Source of the DNA: GW2011-AR1 sp964384965
GTDB taxonomy: Archaea; Nanobdellota; Nanobdellia; Pacearchaeales; GW2011-AR1
Direction of reading: 5' to 3'
Length of the DNA stretch: 16,205 nt
NCBI GenBank assembly: GCA_964384965.1
Contig: CAYLLR010000014.1
Span: 1-16,205, forward strand
Shown here: positions 6,120 to 13,847 of the stretch, one piece after another
Position numbering within the stretch: the stretch's first letter is position 1
Layout of the letters: every line of letters begins with the position of its first letter
Program-made: the position numbers and the translations under genes
The notes under the pieces: generated by a model
Told to the model about the DNA's origin: nothing
What the model saw: only the letters and a program-made list of their open reading frames with translations
Databases searched by the model: none

Positions 6120-7787
6120 TTAATAGATTGTTCTCTTAATTCCGTCAGACATTATTACAACTCCTCCTCCTTTAGCTATTTTCTTTTCAACGATTACTTT
6201 ATTCTCTCCTGGTTTTCCTAAATAATTGGTTTTAGCACCACAATCTCCAATCTGAATACATCTTTTGTTCATTGCATCAATCCATTGCTTTTTAATTGAA
6301 CCATCTTCATTGATACACTCCTCACCATCCGCTACGCTTTTTCCGGAAATTAATTTCTTTTTAATTTTGTATTCACAAGCAATTGTTCCAAGCGAACAAA
6401 TTGAATCCCCATTTCCTTCTCCTTTCCAGAAATCAAATCCTGGAGGTAAAAGGGGAGTACAATATCCTTTTTGAGTATATGAACTTTTTTGAAGACCTAA
6501 CTCTTCAGTATATTTTCCCTGGGTCCATATGCATTCCCTTTTCGTCCTATCCAGACAATCCGGCTTACTCTTTTGAGAATAACATTCCTGCCATGAATTC
6601 AACTTACACGCCGCGTTTTTGAAACCATTTACCTCTGACTGAACGCAAACTTTCTGTCTTCCGTCATAACAATTATCTACGGTTACTTCCCCATTATAAC
6701 AGGTTAATTTTGTATAAACTGAACCGGGGAGATTTGTTTTTTCTGGATTTTGTAGAGAATCTTTTCCATTAAAAAGGTAATTTCCATCTTTATTTGGGTC
6801 GGTAATTCTTGGAATTCCGGGGGCTTCTCCACACCACGATTCTCCGTGCTGATATTTTTGACCTTTATATTCACAACTTAAATCCTTACAAATATAATCT
6901 CCGTAGGTGGGCTTTGCGGTTTCCCCTCTCTTATAAGGTGCAGCTGTGCTTCCCCTATAATAATCGCAATTCCCACAAATTTTGGAGTTTGCATTACTCT
7001 GACCAAATCCACAAGATTCTTCTTTGGGAATTATTTTTGACCAATAGGATTTATCCTTTATTCTTTTTGCATCGTATATATTTGCTAAATTTCCACAGGA
7101 GTCAATAAAATAAACTTCACTTTGACCATCAACTATTGTAGTTTTTTTACTTGGTCCACAATTTGTTCCAAGATTTTCATCCGAACATAACAATCCCTCA
7201 AAAAATTCCACATTGGAATTCTCAGAATTTCCTTTTAGAGTATTACATTTGGATTTTGTTAAAACACGACATGTCCTCTCAGCTCCCCTCTCGAAAGTAC
7301 AAGCTCCTTTCTCGTCCCCTCCGGCACTCGCGATACATTCAATTTCTGAACTGATTCCAGGATTAAAATCCGTTTGAACCCCATAATAAGAAGATAACTT
7401 CTTACACCTTGATTGTGTCACAAATGAAGCTCCGTCTCCCAAAGTACAACACCCTAATTGGCATTGCGGCAGTTCTGAGGGCGACTTATCAAACCACACC
7501 CCTCCGTCGTTGTTACAAACATTTTTGGCAACTTCTTTTTCACAAATCCCTTCCTGACTATCGACACAGGTTCCAACCGAACAAAAATCCGTCGATTCAC
7601 AAGAAGTCGGAGCTATGCTATAACTTGTATCACAGGATGCTGCCGGAGCACTTTGACACCATTGACCTGTCGTTAATTTTTCACAGCAAACATTATTCTC
7701 CGCCTTTACGAAATTAGTCCCTAAAACCATTCCAGCTAAAACTAAAAAAGATGCTAAAAAGATTAATAAGGTTACACTTTTTTTCAT
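6120..7787 (-). CDS. Secreted cysteine-rich surface protein (555 aa, 39 Cys)
   Basis: A Sec signal peptide, MKKSVTLLIFLASFLVLAG..., ends near NFVKA|EN (residue 29-30), so unlike its neighbours it seems to be cut and released or held by partners. The mature protein has 39 Cys, regularly spread (for example C34/C35, C113/C114, C271-x-x-C274), with no transmembrane segment after the signal. Marked segments include CQLGCCTLGD, GTNCGPSKKT, EVYFIDSCGNLANIYDA and GDYICKDLSC. I recall this pattern from uncharacterised DPANN proteins found next to pilin-like genes. The density of Cys suggests many disulfides and therefore an oxidative folding path outside the cell. The start is fixed by the ATGA overlap (7787-7784) with the upstream gene; the longer frame to 7817 adds 10 residues and spoils the signal peptide. 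The function is unknown. Confidence 0.65.
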   Translation of the reverse strand: MKKSVTLLIFLASFLVLAGMVLGTNFVKAENNVCCEKLTTGQWCQSAPAASCDTSYSIAPTSCESTDFCSVGTCVDSQEGICEKEVAKNVCNNDGGVWFDKSPSELPQCQLGCCTLGDGASFVTQSRCKKLSSYYGVQTDFNPGISSEIECIASAGGDEKGACTFERGAERTCRVLTKSKCNTLKGNSENSNVEFFEGLLCSDENLGTNCGPSKKTTIVDGQSEVYFIDSCGNLANIYDAKRIKDKSYWSKIIPKEESCGFGQSNANSKICGNCDYYRGSTAAPYKRGETAKPTYGDYICKDLSCEYKGQKYQHGESWCGEAPGIPRITDPNKDGNYLFNGKDSLQNPEKTNLPGSVYTKLTCYNGEVTVDNCYDGRQKVCVQSEVNGFKNAACKLNSWQECYSQKSKPDCLDRTKRECIWTQGKYTEELGLQKSSYTQKGYCTPLLPPGFDFWKGEGNGDSICSLGTIACEYKIKKKLISGKSVADGEECINEDGSIKKQWIDAMNKRCIQIGDCGAKTNYLGKPGENKVIVEKKIAKGGGVVIMSDGIKRTIY

Positions 7788-8554
7788 TTTGTTGGTGAAG
7801 GTACTCCAAGAGGCCAAACTGTGCTTCTCGAAGCAAATTGAAATTTATCTTCTGGACTTTTTCTGTATGAAAGGATATAAATCTTTACCCCATCACTTAA
7901 TTGTTTCTTTTCCACTTTTATTTCAGGATAATAATTCATAAAATACATTGGATCACTATCCCCAAATTTTCTTTCCCAGTTTACTATCACTCTTGCAATT
8001 GATACAAGTTCATAAAGATTATTGTTCAGAATTACATCAAACGAATTATACTTTTGAGGGGAATCTTTAATCAAATCCAAACTTGAATTACTGGTTAAAA
8101 TAATTTTTTTTGGTAAAAGTTGAACTTCAAAATCTCCTTTTTTTAAATTCACCTTATAGGCTTTTCCTTCATAATCTTTTCTCATTTCATCAAAACAACT
8201 ATTAACTTTGTTGGATAAACTTTGTTTCAATTCTTTCTCGATGTGGCTAATCAGGGAAGCTCTTTGAATCACACATTTAGAATAGGGTTTATTGGTATAA
8301 CATAAATATTCTACAGGAGAACCAAAATAATTAAAACTTGAACTCGGAACAATGCTTCCCCCCTGCAATCCAACAAGATTTACTTTTTCTTGGAGAACAT
8401 CTTCAACACAATTTTGAAAATAAATTTTAGGATTTTCCTCAAGAACTTTTGAATTAGAGGAAATGCCAGGATAGAAAAAATAAATGACCACTCCCGCAAC
8501 AAGAATTACTAAAGCAAGAATAACAAAAATGGTCACCTGTGCTTTTTTATGCAT
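7784..8554 (-). CDS. Pilin-like membrane-anchored surface protein, first gene of the row (256 aa)
   Basis: The N-terminus is MHKKAQVTIFVILALVILVAG: a K-K-A-Q class III-type junction and a long hydrophobic helix (7-27). The outside domain contains FQNCVEDVLQEKVNLVGLQGG (read in parts; C49, GLQGG at 62-66), a Cys pair near 85 and 94, and C120. An N-x-C helix followed by L-x-x-x-G-x-Q-G-G-x-I is a combination I recall from many DPANN proteins starting KKxQVTIF, all uncharacterised. The ATG at 8554 is chosen because GGGGTG lies six bases ahead of it; a frame from 8572 would add MEGVYA and run over that site. A TATA box sits at 8594-8603. It is the first gene of the row, and the downstream gene overlaps it by ATGA. 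Confidence 0.65.
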   Translation of the reverse strand: MHKKAQVTIFVILALVILVAGVVIYFFYPGISSNSKVLEENPKIYFQNCVEDVLQEKVNLVGLQGGSIVPSSSFNYFGSPVEYLCYTNKPYSKCVIQRASLISHIEKELKQSLSNKVNSCFDEMRKDYEGKAYKVNLKKGDFEVQLLPKKIILTSNSSLDLIKDSPQKYNSFDVILNNNLYELVSIARVIVNWERKFGDSDPMYFMNYYPEIKVEKKQLSDGVKIYILSYRKSPEDKFQFASRSTVWPLGVPSPTK

Positions 8555-8593
8555 CGCATACACCCCTTCCATTTCTTTTTAAAGATTTTTCTC

Positions 8594-8603
8594 TTTATAA
8601 ATA
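8594..8603 (-). promoter_or_regulatory. Promoter of the surface-gene operon
   Basis: The minus strand reads GAAATATTTATAAAG, a BRE-like start and a TATTTATAAA box centred near 8598. Initiation about 25 bases downstream (near 8573) gives a leader of about 19 bases that contains the GGGGTG ribosome-binding site of the first gene. Confidence 0.55.
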
Positions 8604-8634
8604 TTTCAATAATTTAATTTTAGTTGAGAAATTG

Positions 8635-8675
8635 ATAAAAAAGATTAGAATTTTAATTCAACGAAAAAATTCTAA
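8635..8675 (-). terminator. Terminator-like hairpin downstream of pcna
   Basis: Ten-base perfect stem TTAGAATTTT (8645-8654 on plus) with AAAATTCTAA (8666-8675), 11-base loop, followed on the minus strand by a run of six T at 8636-8641. Further T-runs lie between the pcna stop and this hairpin. The stem is AT-rich. Confidence 0.5.
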
Positions 8676-8739
8676 AAATTAAAAAATATATCTCAAAAAT
8701 CTCCTTTAATTCAAAAGTTAAAAAAGGTTTGTAAATCCC

Positions 8740-9468
8740 CTAATCTTCAGTTTCAACGCGAGGAGCAAGCAAAAAACTTAAACTTAAGTGTTCATTGACA
8801 AAATCCATCCTCAAAGGGTGGTCGTTTGCAAATTTTAAAATCACTTTAGAAAAATGCTTTCCAGCCTTCATAAATTTTTGCAAATATTCCAAACTATACC
8901 TCACCTTACAATCTTCTGCTTCCATCTCCACCTCATCCGAAGAAAATTCTGACCTTGCAGAATTTGTATCTTTAGTTTCAATTATAAAATTTTTTCCGTC
9001 GATAATAAAAGAACAAGCATCTGAAATAACCAAACAATCCTCAACTGAATCTATTAAATCCTGGGAATCCATTGTGATTTTCGAGGAAAAACCAAGATTT
9101 TCGGGGAATTCCTTATCTTCTCTTTCAACTTCTATAAGATTTAAACTGAAAGTCCTTTTTATTTTATCTTCTATTCTTATTTCCAACAGATTTTCATTTT
9201 TTTCCATTATTAAAGAACTTGTTTTCCCGCACCTTCTCAAAACTTTTTTCAAATTTTCCAAATTAACCCCTAAAACCTCTTCTCCAGATTCAAATTCCTT
9301 AAACGCACTTTTCGGGATTTTTAAGGATGTCATCGAAATATTTCCGGGGTCAATCGCCACGATAGACAATCCGAAATCACTGATTTTTATCCTCGCCTCA
9401 AGAACTAATTCGGAAATTAATTCTATTGACTTTGTAAAAAGGGTTGGGTCTTCTAATTTTAATTTCAT
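8740..9468 (-). CDS. pcn: DNA polymerase sliding clamp (PCNA)
   Basis: A 242-residue protein of normal archaeal PCNA length. It shows the two-domain clamp layout: N-terminal MKLKLEDPTLFTKSIELISELV, the segment SDFGLSIVAIDPGNISMTSLKI (read in pieces; the D-P-x-x-I/V pattern of the first domain), L-x-x-x-L-K-K-V-L-R-R, the connecting loop around 115-130, the second-domain strand and the closing SFLLAPRVE, typical of the clamp C-terminus. Three copies should form a ring around DNA that tethers polymerase, FEN1, ligase and repair enzymes. It is transcribed divergently from the endonuclease III homologue, a base-excision repair enzyme type that can work with PCNA. An A-rich box (TACTTAAAAAA, near 9490-9498) lies about 25 bases ahead of the ATG, so the transcript may have almost no leader. 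Nothing is unusual. Confidence 0.95.
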   Translation of the reverse strand: MKLKLEDPTLFTKSIELISELVLEARIKISDFGLSIVAIDPGNISMTSLKIPKSAFKEFESGEEVLGVNLENLKKVLRRCGKTSSLIMEKNENLLEIRIEDKIKRTFSLNLIEVEREDKEFPENLGFSSKITMDSQDLIDSVEDCLVISDACSFIIDGKNFIIETKDTNSARSEFSSDEVEMEAEDCKVRYSLEYLQKFMKAGKHFSKVILKFANDHPLRMDFVNEHLSLSFLLAPRVETED

Positions 9469-9521
9469 GTTAATCTTAGGAACGTTTGTTTTTTAAGTAT
9501 TTTTGTTTAGAAAAAGTGCTA

Positions 9522-9549
9522 TTCTAATTTAGAAAAGCAAAGTTTAAAT
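9522..9549 (+). promoter_or_regulatory. nth promoter with adjoining dyad TTCTAA-T-TTAGAA
   Basis: TTTAAATT at 9543-9550 is about 26 bases before the nth ATG, suggesting a leaderless or nearly leaderless transcript. GGAGGT at 9552-9557 is 14 bases from the ATG, far for a ribosome-binding site. A perfect dyad, TTCTAA-T-TTAGAA (9522-9534), lies in the shared pcna/nth region and could be a regulator site or chance in AT-rich DNA. Confidence 0.35.
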
Positions 9550-9571
9550 TCGGAGGTTCCCTTTCAAAACA

Positions 9572-10186
9572 ATGGTTTCTAAAGAAAAGGCACTTAAACA
9601 ACTTAATGAATTAAAAAAAGATGTCAAACCAATGCGTCTTGCAGCCCAAAAATGGAAGAACGATTTTCAGACGTTAATTTCAATAATCCTCTCTGCAAGA
9701 ACAAAAGACGAGACAACAATCCCGGTATGTGAGAAATTATTCAAAAAATACCCCACTCCAAAAAAATTCTCAAAATTAAATAGAAGAGAAATCAAAAAAT
9801 TAATTTATTCGGTAAATTTTAACAATAACAAATCCAGAATGATTTTTAATTGTACAAAAGAAATTTTAAAAAGATTTGGTGGAAAAGTTCCAAAAAAATT
9901 TGAAGAATTAATTACTCTTCCGGGAGTTGGGAGAAAAACTGCAAATGTTTTTTTAGCAGAATATGGGGGAGAAAATATAGGAGTTGATACCCATGTAAAT
10001 TATATTTCAAATTATTTGGGATGGACAAATTCCAAAAACCCTAAAAAAATCGAGGAACATTTGAAAGAACTTTTTCCAAGAAAAAAATGGAAAGAAATTA
10101 ATGAAACTCTTGTAAAATTTGGAAAAAGTCATACTTCAAAAAGAGAAAAAAATAGATTATTAGACAAAATTAAAAAGAAGTTTTAA
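9572..10186 (+). CDS. nth: Endonuclease III family DNA glycosylase/AP lyase lacking the [4Fe-4S] cysteines
   Basis: A 204-residue HhH-GPD protein. Key parts are ISIILSARTKDE (36-47), the helix-hairpin-helix LPGVGRKTANVFLAE (116-130) with catalytic Lys K122, and the loop GVDTHV with catalytic Asp D139. It should remove oxidised pyrimidines from DNA and cut the resulting abasic site. Typical members end with a C-x6-C-x2-C-x5-C iron-sulfur loop. Here the equivalent stretch, FGKSHTSKREKN, has no Cys, and the only two Cys (C53, C94) are elsewhere; the protein stops soon after at a Lys-rich tail. The reading frame is intact, so the cluster is truly absent, as in some family members such as yeast Ntg1. 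It is divergent from pcna. Substrate range (pyrimidine lesions or other mismatches) cannot be set from the sequence. Confidence 0.9.
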   Translation: MVSKEKALKQLNELKKDVKPMRLAAQKWKNDFQTLISIILSARTKDETTIPVCEKLFKKYPTPKKFSKLNRREIKKLIYSVNFNNNKSRMIFNCTKEILKRFGGKVPKKFEELITLPGVGRKTANVFLAEYGGENIGVDTHVNYISNYLGWTNSKNPKKIEEHLKELFPRKKWKEINETLVKFGKSHTSKREKNRLLDKIKKKF

Positions 10187-10190
10187 AAAA

Positions 10191-10221
10191 ACTAAATAGA
10201 ACTATTTGTTTTAAAAAACAA
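10191..10221. terminator. Palindromic terminator-like region between convergent nth and copA
   Basis: Two small inverted repeats follow the nth stop: AAATAG-AA-CTATTT (about 10194-10207) and TTGTTTT-AA-AAAACAA (10206-10221). T-runs on both strands here could end transcription of nth and of copA. GC content is very low. Confidence 0.4.
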
Positions 10222-10285
10222 AATTTAAATTATCCGAATTTGGAAGAAACCTGAAAAGCATTAATCCCCAAGAATATTTTGTCAT

Positions 10286-12754
10286 TTATTCCAACTTAAC
10301 ACGTTTAAGTCTTAATGCATTAAATAGAACGCTCAATGAGCTCATACTCATTGCTCCGGCAGCAATTATTGGACTTAATAACCATCCAAAGAAAGGAAAT
10401 AAAATTCCTGCAGCAACAGGGATTCCAAGACTATTATATCCAAAAGAGAAAAATAAATTTTGTTTTATATTCCTCATTGTCGCTTTGCTAAGTTTAAGGG
10501 CTATTGGAACGTCCATAAGATCGCTCCTCATTAATACAATGTCTGCACTTTCTATGGCAACATCAGTTCCTGCTCCAATCGCGATACCGATATTTGCCTG
10601 TGTTAGAGCTGGAGCATCATTTATTCCGTCTCCGACCATCGCAACGATTTTTTTATTCTCTTGAAGTTTTTTGACATGGTCTGCCTTATGTTCCGGTAAA
10701 ACCTGGGCAAATATGTGTTCTCCATCTATTCCAACTTTATTACCAATTGCCCTCGCAGTTCGTTCATTATCTCCCGTAATCATATAAACTTCAATTCCAG
10801 AATTTTTCAATGCCCCTATTGCATCTTTTGATGTTTCTTTAATTGTGTCAGCCACGGCAATGGCTCCAATCAAAACAGTTCCCTCTGCAATCAAAATGAC
10901 TGTGTTTCCCTCTTCTTCAAGCTTCATAATTTCTTGAACATATGAATCATTTACATTTACTCCATTCTCATTCATTAATTTTACCGTTCCCACGAAGACT
11001 TTTTTCCCTCCAATTTTCCCTATAATCCCTTTTCCTGGAATATCCTTGAAGTTTAAAACAGAAGAAAGTTTCATTTTTTTCTCTTCTGCCTTTTGGACTA
11101 TGGCTTGGGCGAGAGGATGCTGTGAATTTTTCTCTATCGACGCTGCAAGACTCAAAATGGTTTTCTCATTTTTCTTTGAAAAACTAAGCACACTAGTTAC
11201 TTCGGGCTCTCCCTTCGTGATTGTCCCAGTTTTATCTAAAATAACTGCATTCGTTTTGTGGGCAATTTCTAATGCTTCTGCACTCTTTATCAAGATATGA
11301 TTTTTAGCTCCAAGACCCGTCCCCACCATTATAGAAGTAGGCGTGGCCAGACCTAATGCACACGGGCATGCTATGATAAGAACCGCTATGAGAATCGTGA
11401 GTGCGAATAGAAATCCTAATCCCGAAAGGAAATACCATGCTAAAAAACTCAATATAGCAATTGCAATGACCACCCAAACAAAATAACCTGAAATGACATC
11501 TGCTAAACGGGCAATCGGTGCCTTAGAACCTTGTGCATCCTGTATTAATTTAATAATTTGAGAGAGTGCTGTATCTTTCCCAACTTTTTCTGCACGAAAA
11601 GTTAGAGTCCCATTCTTATTAATGGTTCCACCAATAACTTCATCTCCTTTTTTCTTTTCGATAGGAATGCTTTCCCCCGTAATCATACTTTCATCAATAC
11701 TTGAAAATCCGCTGACTACAACACCATCAACTGGAACTCTCTGTCCAGGTTTGATAACTATTAAATCATTAATTTCCAACTCATTAATCGAGACTTCCAC
11801 TTCTTTACCATCACGGAGAACTATTGCAGTTTTCGGAGCAAGCCCCATCAATTTCTTTATTGCTTCTGAAGTTTTTCCTCCAGTTAACGCCTCAAGATAT
11901 TTTCCAAGTAGTATAAGAGCGATTATAACTCCCGCAGTTTCAAAATATAAATCTCCAACAAATTGTGTAGAACCTAAAATAATTCTATACACGGCATAGA
12001 TTCCATAAAGATAGGCCGCACCAGTACCTAAACCAATTAGACTATCCATATTTGGAGAACCCTTAAATAAATTTCTAAATCCAACAGTGTAAAACCTATA
12101 TCCTGCAACAACAACAGGAATTGAAAGAATAATTTGTATTAACGCGAAGCGCACAGGGTATAAATCTGGGCTAAGAAACCCCGGGATTAATCCTTTGCTA
12201 AATAGATCCGCCATTGCTAAAAATAAGATAGGTATTGAAAAAACACCTGCCGTAATAAATTTCCTCTTGAGGGTTTTTATTTCTTTTTCACGTGCTTTCT
12301 TTTCTTTTTCATAGATATCTTCTCCTTCTTCCGCCAAAACTGCTTCATATCCTGCATTATCAATAGCCTTTTTCATATCTGAAATCCGTATTTTTCCAGA
12401 ATCATATTTAACATTTGCAGAACTGTTAGCATAACTGGTTTCTACTTCTTTAACACCTTCCAATTTCTCAAGTGCATTCTTAACTAATGCCGCACAATGT
12501 TCAGAACCCATCCCGATAACTTTAAATTCAACACTTCGAAGTGAAGTATCAATAGGAGTGTATCCTTCTTTGATAATGACGTCAAACAATTCTTTTTCAT
12601 TTGTTAAATTCTTATCAAATGTAACCTCTGAAGTCCTTGTTGCAAAATTAACTGTTGCGCTTTCAACTCCTTTAACTTTCCTTAGGCTCTTTTCTATGCT
12701 TGCCGCGCACGAAGCACACGTCATTCCTTCAATATCTATTCTTATTTTTTCCAT
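10286..12754 (-). CDS. copA: Copper-exporting P1B-type ATPase with two HMA domains
   Basis: An 822-residue pump. HMA domain 1 has GMTCASC (C13, C16). HMA domain 2 has GMGSEHC (81-87), with one Cys instead of the usual pair. The pump core shows TGES (359-362, actuator), the CPC transport motif (463-465), the phosphorylated D507 in DKTGT, the HP pair (546-547) and GDGIND (708-713). The membrane residues Y773-N774 and M-S-x-M-S-S around 801-806 match the Cu(I) subgroup (P1B-1), so export of Cu(I) driven by ATP is likely. The ATG at 12754 starts straight into the first HMA domain. It stands alone, but its promoter shares a TATA block and dyad with the arsR operon about 3 kb away, which encodes a CopZ-like chaperone. 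Together they form a copper defence set. Silver is a likely alternative substrate. Confidence 0.93.
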   Translation of the reverse strand: MEKIRIDIEGMTCASCAASIEKSLRKVKGVESATVNFATRTSEVTFDKNLTNEKELFDVIIKEGYTPIDTSLRSVEFKVIGMGSEHCAALVKNALEKLEGVKEVETSYANSSANVKYDSGKIRISDMKKAIDNAGYEAVLAEEGEDIYEKEKKAREKEIKTLKRKFITAGVFSIPILFLAMADLFSKGLIPGFLSPDLYPVRFALIQIILSIPVVVAGYRFYTVGFRNLFKGSPNMDSLIGLGTGAAYLYGIYAVYRIILGSTQFVGDLYFETAGVIIALILLGKYLEALTGGKTSEAIKKLMGLAPKTAIVLRDGKEVEVSINELEINDLIVIKPGQRVPVDGVVVSGFSSIDESMITGESIPIEKKKGDEVIGGTINKNGTLTFRAEKVGKDTALSQIIKLIQDAQGSKAPIARLADVISGYFVWVVIAIAILSFLAWYFLSGLGFLFALTILIAVLIIACPCALGLATPTSIMVGTGLGAKNHILIKSAEALEIAHKTNAVILDKTGTITKGEPEVTSVLSFSKKNEKTILSLAASIEKNSQHPLAQAIVQKAEEKKMKLSSVLNFKDIPGKGIIGKIGGKKVFVGTVKLMNENGVNVNDSYVQEIMKLEEEGNTVILIAEGTVLIGAIAVADTIKETSKDAIGALKNSGIEVYMITGDNERTARAIGNKVGIDGEHIFAQVLPEHKADHVKKLQENKKIVAMVGDGINDAPALTQANIGIAIGAGTDVAIESADIVLMRSDLMDVPIALKLSKATMRNIKQNLFFSFGYNSLGIPVAAGILFPFFGWLLSPIIAAGAMSMSSLSVLFNALRLKRVKLE

Positions 12755-12776
12755 TTTTTAATATGTTCCCAATTTT

Positions 12777-12815
12777 CATATGAGCATTATATACATATAA
12801 ACTATTTAAATGTTT
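12777..12815 (-). promoter_or_regulatory. copA promoter with ArsR-type operator
   Basis: A TATA block (CTATTTAAATGTTT on plus, 12802-12815) is followed toward the gene by the dyad ATATG-N11-CATAT (12778-12798). The same two elements, with the same 11-base spacer, occur at the arsR start. The dyad lies between the TATA box and the expected start site near 12782, where a bound repressor would block initiation. Confidence 0.6.
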
Positions 12816-12868
12816 CGTTTCTTGTTCGTTAAATAATGTGACTAAAACCTTTTTTATTTGATTTTTCA

Positions 12869-13807
12869 TCAGCCAAAGTCTAATTCCTTAGGCTCCTTAT
12901 AATCATAACCTTCCTTTTCTATCTGAATAGTTGAGAAATATATATCATATTTTTTATTTAATATAGAATTTATTTTTTGTAAAACAACGTCGGAATTTAT
13001 TCTTTTTTTAATTTTTACGTGGGCTGAAAAAACGGTTTTTTCTGAGGACAAATTCCAAACATGCATATGATACACATTTTCTACTCCTTTAATTTTTTTT
13101 ATGTTCATTTTAATTTCAGATAAATTGATCCTTTTGGGAGTCAAATCAAGAAGCTCCCTTGTTGACTCTTTAAGTATTTTCCACGACGCAATTACTAAAA
13201 TTGGTGCAAGAAGCATTCCGAAAATCGCGTCGGCTTGAATCCACCCTGTAAATTTAATTGTTAAAGCGGCCAATAACACGGCGAAAGAACCTAAAACCGT
13301 TTCCATAACGTGCCAAAATGCTCCCCTCGCATTTATGTCTGTTTTTTGTTTTTTAAATAAAAGAATTGCGGGTATTCCCCCTATGATAAGTCCTATGATG
13401 GACAAAAAAATCATGGGTAAAACTTCTGTGGTCGTCGGATTCAATAAATTGACAATCCCTTTCCTAAAAATCATATAAGCCATTCCAAGTAGAAGGGCCC
13501 CATTTATCCAAGCAGCAAACATCTCAACTTTCAAAAACCCAAACGTCCTATCTTGAGATACCGGTTTCATCGCAAAAATTGTTGCTAAAAGAGCAATCCC
13601 AATTCCTGCAGCTGCTGAAAAATTATGGGCTGCATCAGCGAGGACGGCAACAGAATTAATTTTGAATCCCACTATCAGTTCTACAACAAAAAAAAGACCA
13701 GTTAAAAGAAGGGACCAAAAAAGACCTCTCTTTGTACTCGAAATACTATGTGTCGCATGACCTAATTCAACTTCCTCCTTATGAAAATTCCTTTTACTTT
13801 TAAACAT
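12869..13807 (-). CDS. Cation diffusion facilitator family protein with altered metal site
   Basis: A 312-residue protein with six predicted membrane helices (about 28-48, 52-80, 95-115, 128-150, 165-186, 192-207) and a C-terminal cytoplasmic domain with VENVYHMHVWNLSS, typical of CDF exporters of the CzcD/ZitB group. These move Zn2+ or similar ions out of the cytoplasm in exchange for protons. In that group helices 2 and 5 each carry H-x-x-x-D. Here they read HNFSA (H61...A65) and HVMET (H166...T170), so both Asp ligands are gone while the surrounding residues are conserved; E169 is next to one site. Metal choice is therefore uncertain. A TTG start three codons upstream is possible, but the ATG at 13807 lies about 28 bases from TTTAAATA, which suggests a nearly leaderless transcript. 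Confidence 0.85.
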   Translation of the reverse strand: MFKSKRNFHKEEVELGHATHSISSTKRGLFWSLLLTGLFFVVELIVGFKINSVAVLADAAHNFSAAAGIGIALLATIFAMKPVSQDRTFGFLKVEMFAAWINGALLLGMAYMIFRKGIVNLLNPTTTEVLPMIFLSIIGLIIGGIPAILLFKKQKTDINARGAFWHVMETVLGSFAVLLAALTIKFTGWIQADAIFGMLLAPILVIASWKILKESTRELLDLTPKRINLSEIKMNIKKIKGVENVYHMHVWNLSSEKTVFSAHVKIKKRINSDVVLQKINSILNKKYDIYFSTIQIEKEGYDYKEPKELDFG

Positions 13808-13829
13808 AATATTCAATAATTTAACAAGA

Positions 13830-13839
13830 CTATTTAAAG
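13830..13839 (-). promoter_or_regulatory. Promoter of the CDF gene
   Basis: The minus strand reads AAATCTTTAAATAGTC, a BRE-TATA form very like those of copA and arsR, centred 28 bases from the ATG at 13807. The ATATG-N11-CATAT dyad of those two promoters is not present. Confidence 0.5.
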
Positions 13840-13847
13840 ATTTACAA

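Noticed and set aside
7409..7717. 102-codon plus-strand frame opposite the Cys-rich gene (and others at 6265-7354)
   Set aside because: Shadow of the minus-strand gene; the rich Tyr/His/Arg content is what reverse reading of its codons produces.
8795..9496. 233-codon plus-strand frame opposite pcna
   Set aside because: It is the antisense shadow of a clear PCNA gene; the Ser/Phe/Lys-rich translation has no motif and no ribosome-binding site.
10191..10209. Similarity of ACTAAATAG-AACTATTT to the S-layer leader repeat at 361-387
   Set aside because: The match is short, AT-rich and palindromic, so chance is a sufficient explanation.
11622..11999. 125-codon plus-strand frame inside copA
   Set aside because: Antisense to conserved P-type ATPase motifs; no independent evidence.
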